This document shows, in pieces, positions 56,470-64,000 of a DNA stretch of 64,000 bases (its first letter is position 1; each line of letters starts with the position of its first letter). A program made the position numbers and the translations under genes. Under the pieces are notes generated by a model. It saw only the letters and a program-made list of their open reading frames with translations, was not told where the DNA came from and ran no database searches. Source of the stretch: Endozoicomonas sp. 8E (GTDB lineage: Bacteria; Pseudomonadota; Gammaproteobacteria; Pseudomonadales; Endozoicomonadaceae); assembly GCF_032883915.1 (NCBI RefSeq), contig NZ_CP120717.1:5348501-5412500 (forward strand). Reading direction: 5' to 3'.

Positions 56470-59400
56470 ATGATCAGTCAGTTTTTTATTCACAGGCCCA
56501 AGTTTGCCTTTGTCCTGTCGATTGTCATAACCCTGGTGGGTATGATTTCCATGCTGACCCTGCCTGTGGCTCAGTTTCCTGAAATCACCCCTCCCCAGGT
56601 CAATATCAGTGCGGTATTCCCGGGAGCCGATGCAGAGACCATAGAAGAAGCCGTCATCCGACCGATTGAAGAACAGGTCAACGGTGTAGAGGATATGATC
56701 TACATCAACTCTTCTGCAGGTAACGATGGCAGCGCAAGCATCACCGTGACCTTTGATTCGGGTGTCGACCAGGATATGGCCCTGGTAAACGTCCAGAACC
56801 GTGTTGCTGTGGCTGAACCATCACTTCCCGAAGATGTCAGAAGAACGGGGGTGACGGTCAGCAAAAAGTCTTCAAGCATGCTGATGGGTATAAACCTGGT
56901 TTCCAACAAGAGTGAGTTCGACGGCGTTTACCTTAATAATTACGCCAATAATTACCTGAAAGAACCCATGGCTCGTATCGACGGGGTCGCTTCTGCCGAC
57001 ATTATGGGTTCACTGGTTTATAGCATGCGTATCTGGCTTAACCCCGAACGCATGGCATCTCTTGACATCACAACCTCAGACGTATCCAACGCACTGAATG
57101 AGCAAAACGTTATTGTTGCAGCCGGTAAGCTGGGTCAGGCGCCGAACGAGCCAGACCAGCAGTTCACCTACACCATAAAAACCCAGGGACGTCTGAGCGA
57201 CCCTGAAGAATTCGGCAACGTCATTATCAAGGCCGACCCTGATGGTTCCTATGTTCGCATCAAGGATATCGCTCGGGTTGAAATGGGTTCCCAGAGTTAC
57301 GATGGTGTTGCCAAGTTCAACAATGACGACACAGCTTTTCTGGTTATCTATCAGCAGCCTGATGCCAACGCTATGGATGTGGCGAAAGGCGTAAAAGCGA
57401 CTATGGAAGAGCTGTCTGCACGTATGCCGGAAGGTATCGAGTATGAAATCAAGTTCGATACGACCAAGTTTATTGATCAGTCCATCAAGGAAGTAATCAT
57501 TACCCTGCTTCAGGCAGTCGCTCTGGTGGTACTGGTTGTATTCCTGTTCCTGCAAAACTGGCGGGCAACGCTGATCCCGGCAATCGCAATACCGGTCTCC
57601 CTGATTGGTACCTTCGCTATCATGAAAGCTCTCGGGTTTTCCATTAACACTATTACGCTTTTCGGACTGGTGTTGGCGATAGGGGTGGTCGTGGACGACG
57701 CCATTGTCGTTATTGAAAACGTTGAGCGATTAATCACCAGGGAAGGGATGAGCCCGGCAGAAGCCACCAGTCAGGCCATGAAGGAAGTATCGGGCCCTAT
57801 TGTGGCGACCACCCTGGTATTGCTGGCGGTATTTGTCCCTGTAGGCTTTATGCCGGGTATTACCGGCGGACTTTATTCACAGTTTGCGGTCACCATATCG
57901 GTAGCCGTTGTGATCTCTTCCATCAACGCTCTGACATTAAGTCCGGCCCTGTGTGCCACTTTGCTGAAAAAAGGCAAGATGGGACACATCAAGTGGCTGG
58001 TTCCTCTTGATAACTTTATCAAGCGGCTGACCGGCGGCTACAAGAGCTGGGTTACCCTGTTGATTAGAAGAAGCATTCTGGGAATTGGACTGTTTGCGAT
58101 CATGATGGCCTCCACCGGCTTCCTGTTCAACAGCACTCCCTCCGGCTTTGTTCCGGATGAGGACCAGGGATTCTTCGTGGTGGATGTTCAGCTTCCTGAC
58201 GCAGCGTCCCTGAACAGAACCGAAGCCACTATGGAGAACATCACCAACATCATTCGAACCGAACCCGATGTAGACAGTGTTATCAGTGTTTCCGGCTTCA
58301 GCATCATGGGGGGATCCAACTCCAACAACGCCATGGCTATCGTTGTCCTCAACGACTGGAAAGATCGCCCGGACCCTTTACAACACCAGCAGGCGGTACT
58401 GAGAAAGATACAGGGCAAGCTCTGGACGTTACCGGAAGCCCAGGTCATGGCGTTTGCCTTCCCGCCCATTCCGGGCCTTGGATCTTCAGGTGGTTTTGAC
58501 TTCAGGCTTCAGGATACTCTTGGCCGCCCCCCTCAGGAGCTTGGTCAGGTGTTGAATGGACTGATCTATCAGGCAAACCAGCGCCCCGAAATGACTCAGG
58601 TATTCAGTACTTTCCGTGCTAACGTGCCTCAATACTTCCTTGAAGTAGATCGCAACAAGGCTAAGGCACAGGGTATTCCACTGTCTGAAATTTTCATGAC
58701 CCTGCAAACCCAGCTGGGCTCCCTGTATGTCAATGACTTCAGTAAGTTCGGTAGAACCTACCAGGTTAAGCTACAGGCAGAGAGCGAGTATCGCGCCAAC
58801 CCTTCAGACCTGAGCAAGTTCTTTGTCAGAAACCTGAATAACGAGATGGTGCCTCTGACTACCGTTGCCTCATTGAAGCCGATTCTTGGCCCCAGCAGCA
58901 TCGACCACTACAACCTGTACCGTTCAGCCAGCATCAGTGGCAAGGCCAATCAGGGTTTTAGTTCCGGTGATGCCATCGCTGCCATGGAAGATCTGGCCGG
59001 GACATTGCCCGATGGATACACCTTCGAGTGGTCTGGACAGTCTTTACAGGAAATTGAAGCCGGTAGCGTAGCTCCACTGCTATTTGCTCTGGCATTCCTG
59101 TTTGTCTACCTTTTCCTGGTGGCACAGTATGAAAGCTGGACCATGCCGCTGGCAATCATCGTGGCAGTGCCCATAGCGGCTTTCGGTGCCATTGTCGGGA
59201 TCAACCTGTTCCGGTTATTGATACCCTCGATGGCCAACGATATCTACGCCCAGATAGGTATGGTGCTATTGATTGGTATTGCTGCAAAGACGGCCATTCT
59301 TATCGTAGAATTTGCCATGGTTCAAAGGCAGTCAGGCAAGAGTATCTTCGATGCCGCAATCAACGCTGCCGAACTGCGCTTTCGCGCCGTATTGATGACA

Positions 59401-59598
59401 GCACTGTCTTTCGTACTAGGAGTACTGCCTCTGGTGTTTGCCAGTGGTGCCGGTGCTGCCAGCCGACGGATAATTGGTACGACAGTAATGTCCGGAATGA
59501 TCGCTGCCACCCTGTTCGGCACGATAATGATTCCATTATTCTATTATCTCCTGCAGAAAATGCGTGAGCATTTCGATTCCGATAAAGCGAACAGCTGA
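56470..59598 (+). CDS. RND multidrug efflux permease (AcrB/MexF type)
   Basis: This 1042-aa inner membrane proton antiporter starts [24 protein letters not shown]. It shows the HAE1 features: [30 protein letters not shown], the central TM4 motif [23 protein letters not shown] with the paired Asp of the proton relay, [26 protein letters not shown], and the second half with [24 protein letters not shown] and [14 protein letters not shown]. It forms the pump with the adaptor five bases upstream. No outer membrane factor follows; a genomic TolC homologue is presumably used. A terminator ends the operon. Confidence 0.95.
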   Translation: MISQFFIHRPKFAFVLSIVITLVGMISMLTLPVAQFPEITPPQVNISAVFPGADAETIEEAVIRPIEEQVNGVEDMIYINSSAGNDGSASITVTFDSGVDQDMALVNVQNRVAVAEPSLPEDVRRTGVTVSKKSSSMLMGINLVSNKSEFDGVYLNNYANNYLKEPMARIDGVASADIMGSLVYSMRIWLNPERMASLDITTSDVSNALNEQNVIVAAGKLGQAPNEPDQQFTYTIKTQGRLSDPEEFGNVIIKADPDGSYVRIKDIARVEMGSQSYDGVAKFNNDDTAFLVIYQQPDANAMDVAKGVKATMEELSARMPEGIEYEIKFDTTKFIDQSIKEVIITLLQAVALVVLVVFLFLQNWRATLIPAIAIPVSLIGTFAIMKALGFSINTITLFGLVLAIGVVVDDAIVVIENVERLITREGMSPAEATSQAMKEVSGPIVATTLVLLAVFVPVGFMPGITGGLYSQFAVTISVAVVISSINALTLSPALCATLLKKGKMGHIKWLVPLDNFIKRLTGGYKSWVTLLIRRSILGIGLFAIMMASTGFLFNSTPSGFVPDEDQGFFVVDVQLPDAASLNRTEATMENITNIIRTEPDVDSVISVSGFSIMGGSNSNNAMAIVVLNDWKDRPDPLQHQQAVLRKIQGKLWTLPEAQVMAFAFPPIPGLGSSGGFDFRLQDTLGRPPQELGQVLNGLIYQANQRPEMTQVFSTFRANVPQYFLEVDRNKAKAQGIPLSEIFMTLQTQLGSLYVNDFSKFGRTYQVKLQAESEYRANPSDLSKFFVRNLNNEMVPLTTVASLKPILGPSSIDHYNLYRSASISGKANQGFSSGDAIAAMEDLAGTLPDGYTFEWSGQSLQEIEAGSVAPLLFALAFLFVYLFLVAQYESWTMPLAIIVAVPIAAFGAIVGINLFRLLIPSMANDIYAQIGMVLLIGIAAKTAILIVEFAMVQRQSGKSIFDAAINAAELRFRAVLMTALSFVLGVLPLVFASGAGAASRRIIGTTVMSGMIAATLFGTIMIPLFYYLLQKMREHFDSDKANS

Positions 59599-59607
59599 TC
59601 AACATAA

Positions 59608-59632
59608 AGCCCCTGTCTGAAGGGGTTTTTTT
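59608..59632 (+). terminator. Rho-independent terminator of the RND operon
   Basis: AGCCCC, loop, GGGGTT, then a T run, beginning ten bases after the permease stop. Confidence 0.8.
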
Positions 59633-59793
59633 ATATCCCGCGTGACTCTGGCTGCCACGCTCCAGCTTGAGAATCAGTGTTTTTTGCTCCCTCTTACATC
59701 AGGTAATCTATCCTTCCTCTCTGTAAACCGGAATGCTAGAACAGAATTATTAAACACTCACTCTTTGCAGCAACGCTGTGGCTTCTTCTGTCG

Positions 59794-62061
59794 ATGTCTG
59801 TCATCTGTCAGGCTCAACCGTTGACAGGAGTTTTTGTTGTCGAGCCTGAACCGAATGCAGTTTTTCCAAACCAGAGCTTTTCTATAAAGCGTAACCAGCA
59901 CAGATGCCCGGGCAGCCCATTATACATTTTCGACACAAACGACTGTAAAGAACCAGATTCGCCACCTGATATCAAACCACACATACCTGACATTTACGGG
60001 ATCCTCCCTACCCTTATTGAGTTTATGAGACAGCAATGTTTTTTCACCGTACCTCTACTGATTCCCTACCAACTGATCCTGACAACCAAAGACTCTCCTT
60101 CAGGCTCCGATCCCTATTCATGGCTACCCTTAAAAGTGGTTATCACTGCCTGTTGGCTTTTAAAAAGCGATTGGCCCCTCAATTCACCTCTGTTTAAACC
60201 GATTGAACAACAAGAGGCAAGTCAGAGACATTCGTTTGCAACCATCACTATGATGTTTGGCTCTGGAGATAACCAGCAATCTCAACAGCCATCAGTATCA
60301 TCCATCCAGATAGTCCCGGATGCCAGGGCCCTGCCTACACGCTCTTTCACTAACCCTCTGAACTCTGACTCTGGCGGCGGTAACGGAGATCCTCAACAAC
60401 ACCTGCACACTTTCGGTTTAAATTGTTTCATCCTTCCCTGTCATGGCGTTTGTCAATTCCGAACATCACCCGATAGCGGATTACCCACTGGATGGCCGCA
60501 GAAATCGGCAGAAAGTTCAACAGTCCAGACAGGAGCAGGACAGAGTTCATGCCCTGATCTAACCAATAGCCGTATAGATCATTTTAATCTTCTAAAGACT
60601 ATGTATTCCCAACAAAACTGGCTTTTCCAAATATTGAATGGTCCTGCCATTCAACTCCAATGCACGTCTGTTCACCCCTCTCAGACACAGTCCGATCATG
60701 TGCAGCCCCGGGGCCTTGATAGCAACCCGACAAGTAGCTGCAAGCTTGCATACTCAGTGAGCTCAGGAGCATCAGACAGTGACTCAACCGGGCCGGTCAG
60801 AGCTGACGCCCAAGTACTTGAGAAATTTCCTGTCTCCAATGATGACTTGGTTGTAATCAACGGGTTACTCAATTTAGGTAATCATATTCGTCTCGAAAAA
60901 AGCGGGGGTTCCTGTGCCTTTACCGACCTCATATCCTCAATGAGAACTTCAGAAACACCACAAAAAACAACAGAATCCTCCCAATGGGTTCAAAGCCCAC
61001 CTCAGCTTTTTCAGAGAGGTTCAATAAAGGCCCCGGCAGCATCTGGCAAGGTTATATTCGCAGCACCCAATCACAAAACCTCTCATGCTGGCGAACCTGA
61101 ATTGACTCGAACTTCACCTTCAGGTTACCTTCCCCCCAGTGGTTCCAACCGTTGTCAACAAGCCCGGTCGAATCGCATAAGAACAAACGGTGGCGGGCAA
61201 CAAACCTGCGAAATGACTTTAGTCGGGGAGGATGGCCAGTCACGGCCATGTGGGGTGATCTTCAAGAATGCTCGATCTCTATCCTCGCACAAAAGCAGAT
61301 ACCACAGCGGGCAAAAAACCTGTGACCTGACAAAAGTCGGAAAGGATGGCCAGCTGCAGCCATGCGGAAAGGTCTTTAGTCATTCTCTAGCCCTGGCGGC
61401 TCACAAAGGCAGAGCCCACATCAGACCACAAACCTGTGACGTAACCATGGTCAGAGAAGATGGTCAGCCGCAACCATGCGGAACAGTCTGCGAGGATGCC
61501 AGAGCCCTGACGTCTCACAAAAGAAGCGCTCACAAAGGACAACAAAAAATCTGCGATATGACAGTCATTGGAAAGAATGGCCAGCCGCGACCATGCGGAA
61601 AAGTCTGCAATAATTCAATAGCCCAGTCGTATCACAAAAGAAAATACCACACCGGGCTACAAACCTGTGACGTGACCGTGATCGGCGAGGATGGCCTGCA
61701 GCAGTCATGCGGGAAAGTCTGCAGAAGTACTCAAGACCGGATTGAGCACAGAAACAAAGAACACACCGGCCAACAAATCTGCTACGTGAGGCTGGTCGGG
61801 GAAGATGGTCAACTGCAGCAATGCGGAAAGGTCTTCAGAAATATTCCATCACTATCAGTTCATAAAAGCAAAATCCACAACAAACAAAAAACTTGTGATG
61901 AAACCGTGGTCACAGAGGATGGTCAGTCCTGGCCATGCAGGGTGATCTGCAAGAATGATAAAATCCTGATGGATCACAAAAGAAGACATCGTAAGCGCAA
62001 GCCTGTTGATGTGGACCAAGACAATGATCTCACTCCTGAAAAAGCTAAAATGAATAAGTAA
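59794..62061 (+). CDS. Large protein with seven tandem C2H2-like zinc-finger repeats
   Basis: The product from ATG 59794 is 755 aa. Residues ~1-470 are of unknown fold, Ser/Pro/Gln-rich with scattered Cys. Residues ~471-735 hold seven repeats of ~38 aa: TCDxTxVGxDGQxxPCGKVF, then LxxHKxxxH. Cysteines and histidines fit C-x13-C-x12-H-x4-H, a C2H2 finger with a widened first loop. The end is very basic (HKRRHRKRKP), like a nuclear localisation signal. In-frame codons before the ATG (LFAATLWLLLS-MSVICQAQ) form a good export signal, but the only possible starts there are ATT or CTG. A secreted, host-acting nucleic-acid or protein binder is inference. Confidence 0.75.
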   Translation: MSVICQAQPLTGVFVVEPEPNAVFPNQSFSIKRNQHRCPGSPLYIFDTNDCKEPDSPPDIKPHIPDIYGILPTLIEFMRQQCFFTVPLLIPYQLILTTKDSPSGSDPYSWLPLKVVITACWLLKSDWPLNSPLFKPIEQQEASQRHSFATITMMFGSGDNQQSQQPSVSSIQIVPDARALPTRSFTNPLNSDSGGGNGDPQQHLHTFGLNCFILPCHGVCQFRTSPDSGLPTGWPQKSAESSTVQTGAGQSSCPDLTNSRIDHFNLLKTMYSQQNWLFQILNGPAIQLQCTSVHPSQTQSDHVQPRGLDSNPTSSCKLAYSVSSGASDSDSTGPVRADAQVLEKFPVSNDDLVVINGLLNLGNHIRLEKSGGSCAFTDLISSMRTSETPQKTTESSQWVQSPPQLFQRGSIKAPAASGKVIFAAPNHKTSHAGEPELTRTSPSGYLPPSGSNRCQQARSNRIRTNGGGQQTCEMTLVGEDGQSRPCGVIFKNARSLSSHKSRYHSGQKTCDLTKVGKDGQLQPCGKVFSHSLALAAHKGRAHIRPQTCDVTMVREDGQPQPCGTVCEDARALTSHKRSAHKGQQKICDMTVIGKNGQPRPCGKVCNNSIAQSYHKRKYHTGLQTCDVTVIGEDGLQQSCGKVCRSTQDRIEHRNKEHTGQQICYVRLVGEDGQLQQCGKVFRNIPSLSVHKSKIHNKQKTCDETVVTEDGQSWPCRVICKNDKILMDHKRRHRKRKPVDVDQDNDLTPEKAKMNK

Positions 62062-62431
62062 CGCTCTGACTTGGCTCTCGTTCTATGCTGTCAGTTAGCG
62101 GCTTTACCGGGCAGCCCGGGACTAAAAAAGACACCGATAGTCTAAAGAAGTCAGGCTGCTCTGGAATAACATCAGCAATTTCACGACAGTCTCCAGGACG
62201 TGTGAGCAAATGCTATTATCGGCTAAACGAAGTTTTCAAAGCCGTTAAGCTGGTGTAATAATTGACAGATTGATTCAGAAGTTTCTTAAAGCCTCAAGCT
62301 TCTCACTCAGGCCAAAACGGCTTTATGATCAATGATCGCAAAGACTGAAAGTATTTCACGAAACCAGAACTGCGGGAGGTTCTCTGGAAGAAAGAGAATG
62401 CTCCTGATAAAGAGAACAAGGAGCTTCAGGT
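62062..62431. other. Non-coding stretch
   Basis: These 370 bases between the zinc-finger gene and the lipoprotein gene show no supported ORF. A GC-rich CCGGGCAGCCCGGG lies near 62107 without a clear T-run. Confidence 0.4.
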
Positions 62432-62800
62432 TTGAAAAGATCTGATTATTCCAGAACATCTCTTCCCATCGCAGCATGGATACTCCCATCCATTCTGCTG
62501 GCTGGTTGTGCCAATCCTCTGGAATCAATCAGCTGTTACTACCAGCCTGTCAGGGGAACGATGCTGATTAATGAAGTGAAGGGAGACCTGGCTGAACTGG
62601 CCTTCTTTCCCGATGCAAAGCAGGATCTGGTATGGTTCAGGAAGCACAATATTGAACCTGACGATCTTGTGATGCCCATCAGCAATGTTGGCCGAGCGCC
62701 AAAACCTTCTACCCGTCATAAGGCGATTATTAATATCCTTACTTCAGGCAGCTGCTCACCCTATATTGTTTATCAGGGAGAACCTGTTCTGGCGAAGTGA
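62432..62800 (+). CDS. Small lipoprotein of unknown function
   Basis: This 122-aa protein has a lipoprotein signal: basic start (MKRSDYSR), hydrophobic AAWILPSILLAGC with lipobox Cys near residue 26. Three further Cys are in the mature part (ISCYYQPVRG, SGSCSPYIV). The TTG start is supported by AGGAG eight bases upstream. No family was recognised. It is likely periplasmic and membrane-anchored, and convergent with nhaD. Confidence 0.7.
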   Translation: MKRSDYSRTSLPIAAWILPSILLAGCANPLESISCYYQPVRGTMLINEVKGDLAELAFFPDAKQDLVWFRKHNIEPDDLVMPISNVGRAPKPSTRHKAIINILTSGSCSPYIVYQGEPVLAK

Positions 62801-62828
62801 GAACAGGGATTATCCCCCACCTTTAACT

Positions 62829-64000
62829 TCAACCATTCACCAGGAAATGGGTTGCAATACTGGCAGCATATCCCAGGGCAATGGCCCAGCTCCACTTCAA
62901 ATGGCCCAGGAAGGTATATTGGCCTTTAGCCGTTCCCATCAGACCAACGCCCGCAGCAGAGCCTATTGACAGTAAACTGCCGCCTACCCCTGCGGTCAGG
63001 GTAATCAGCAGCCACTGGAATGTATCCATTTCAGGGTTCATACCCAGAATGGCAAACATGACTGGAATGTTATCCAGAATCGCAGAGAAGACTCCGGCTG
63101 CAATGTTGGTCCAGGTGGCCCCTATTCCGGTGTACATGCTATCGGAAATAAGCTCCAGGTAACCCAGATAACGCAAGCCACCTACAGAGAAAATGACACC
63201 AAAAAAGAACAGTAGGGTGTCCCACTCGGCGTGGGCAATTCGTTTGAAAATATCCAGATCTTCTTTTTTATCGTCGTCCATCGAAGGCATAATCTGACTG
63301 CCGGTCAGCCCTTTCAATCGCAGGAAATAGGTATAGAACATCAACAGGGAAAGCCCGGTCATCATGCCCATAAAAGGGGGCAGTCCTAAAAAGCTCTCAA
63401 AAGAAACGGCCAGTACAATCGTGATCAGGAACAGCACACAGATAGCCAACCCACCCTGGCGAATACCTGAATGGTCTTCAAGGGCCGCCGGGCGACCATT
63501 ATCAATAAAGAAATTCATGATGGTCGCCGGGATAATAAAATTCACAACCGAGGGAATAAATAAAGCGAAGAATGTGAAAAACTCAACCTTGTCAGCCTGC
63601 CAAACCATCAACGTTGTGATATCACCAAAAGGACTGAAAGCTCCACCGGCATTGGACGCTACAACCACATTGATCATTGCCATGGTGACAAAAGCAGGAT
63701 TTCCCTGTCCGACAGACATAATGACGGCACCCATCAACAGAGCCGTCGTCAGGTTATCGGCAATCGGTGAAATAAAGAAGGCCAGCACCCCGGTTACCCA
63801 GAAGAGTTGACGATAACTGAACCCCTTACGGATCAGCCAACTGCGAAGTGAATCGAATACCTGACGCTCTTCCATGGCATTGATGTAGGTCATCGCCACC
63901 AGCAGGAACAAGAACATGGCCGAATATTCTTCCAGGTCATGCATGACCGCTCTGGATAAGCTTTCGTGGGATACTCCCTCTCCGGCGGCCAGCCAGGCAA
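62829..64000 (-). CDS. nhaD: Na+/H+ antiporter NhaD, 5' end outside the window
   Basis: The frame is open to the window edge (upstream codons read AWLAAGEGVSHESLSRAV before MHDLEEYSAMFLFLLVAMTYINAMEERQVF), so the N-terminal ~80-100 residues are missing. Multi-pass sequence follows: FWVTGVLAFFISPIADNLTTALLMGAVIMSVG, MINVVVASNAGGAFSPFGDITTLMVWQ, FGVIFSVGGLRYLG, and TAGVGGSLLSIGSAAGVGLMG. These ion-transporter-superfamily motifs are characteristic of NhaD, which exports sodium or lithium in salty, alkaline surroundings. This fits a marine host. Confidence 0.92.
   Translation of the reverse strand, partial: AWLAAGEGVSHESLSRAVMHDLEEYSAMFLFLLVAMTYINAMEERQVFDSLRSWLIRKGFSYRQLFWVTGVLAFFISPIADNLTTALLMGAVIMSVGQGNPAFVTMAMINVVVASNAGGAFSPFGDITTLMVWQADKVEFFTFFALFIPSVVNFIIPATIMNFFIDNGRPAALEDHSGIRQGGLAICVLFLITIVLAVSFESFLGLPPFMGMMTGLSLLMFYTYFLRLKGLTGSQIMPSMDDDKKEDLDIFKRIAHAEWDTLLFFFGVIFSVGGLRYLGYLELISDSMYTGIGATWTNIAAGVFSAILDNIPVMFAILGMNPEMDTFQWLLITLTAGVGGSLLSIGSAAGVGLMGTAKGQYTFLGHLKWSWAIALGYAASIATHFLVNG

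Noticed and set aside
61205-62000. The ~114-base tandem repeat considered as a CRISPR or DNA satellite
   Set aside because: The repeats are diverged at DNA level but conserved as in-frame Cys/His units, so selection acts on the protein.

Overview
The window looks like chromosome of a host-associated marine gammaproteobacterium of the Endozoicomonas / Oceanospirillales type. This is inferred from two things together: ordinary gammaproteobacterial housekeeping genes (ycjXF, nagD, yeiP, yjaG, rluE, cpxRA, nhaD, an RND pump) and an unusual load of large eukaryote-like or effector-like genes (RING/TRAF zinc fingers, F-box plus WD40, tandem C2H2-like fingers). No rRNA, tRNA or CRISPR array was seen.

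Layout. (1) 1-14.5 kb is an accessory island on the minus strand built from one repeatedly duplicated gene family of unknown function. It holds a partial copy (1-1080), a 379-aa gene that shares only the family leader, a broken copy (2.6-4.6 kb), a chimera whose first ~475 residues are unrelated (4.8-9.2 kb), and an intact 1094-aa copy (11.1-14.4 kb). A 3' stump lies at 14.7 kb and a 5' stump at 18.1-18.5 kb. Five copies carry the same promoter-like block, GGAACTT-N16-TCTRA-like, which resembles sigma-E/ECF promoters, and four of them also keep a recognisable 5' leader. Between the copies lies debris: a truncated HigB-like toxin, a deleted toxin in front of an intact XRE antitoxin, an hsdR relic and a 167-bp MITE. 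(2) 15.0-18.0 kb encodes a predicted secreted RING plus TRAF-type zinc-finger protein. (3) 18.5-26.7 kb is mostly core: ycjF-ycjX, an HNH nuclease, a small ABM monooxygenase, an acyltransferase, nagD, hipBA and a TetR regulator. (4) 27.2-28.3 kb is a broken F-box/WD40 gene. (5) 28.4-41.5 kb is a leucine/valine catabolic block: liuABCDE-aacS as one operon ending in a clear terminator, a hemerythrin protein, mmsA, a GNAT protein and alanine dehydrogenase. (6) 41.9-47.0 kb holds small core genes (DUF3301, yeiP, yjaG, DUF2788), a signal-peptide protein, and a two-gene minus-strand unit that may encode a secreted filament-like protein. (7) 47.1-50.9 kb is two group II introns back to back on the minus strand; the upstream one sits directly behind a terminator hairpin. 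(8) 51.2-59.6 kb has rluE, a VanZ-like gene, cpxRA with candidate CpxR boxes and an unexpected terminator in the cpxR leader, and an RND efflux pair. (9) 59.8-62.1 kb encodes a protein with seven tandem C2H2-like repeats. (10) The end holds a lipoprotein gene and a partial nhaD.

How it fits together. The core genes suggest an amino-acid-catabolising, envelope-stress-responsive bacterium in salty surroundings. The accessory genes suggest a changing arsenal of host-directed proteins that are duplicated, recombined and discarded. The most notable unexplained system is the duplicated family with its common promoter and exchangeable ends.
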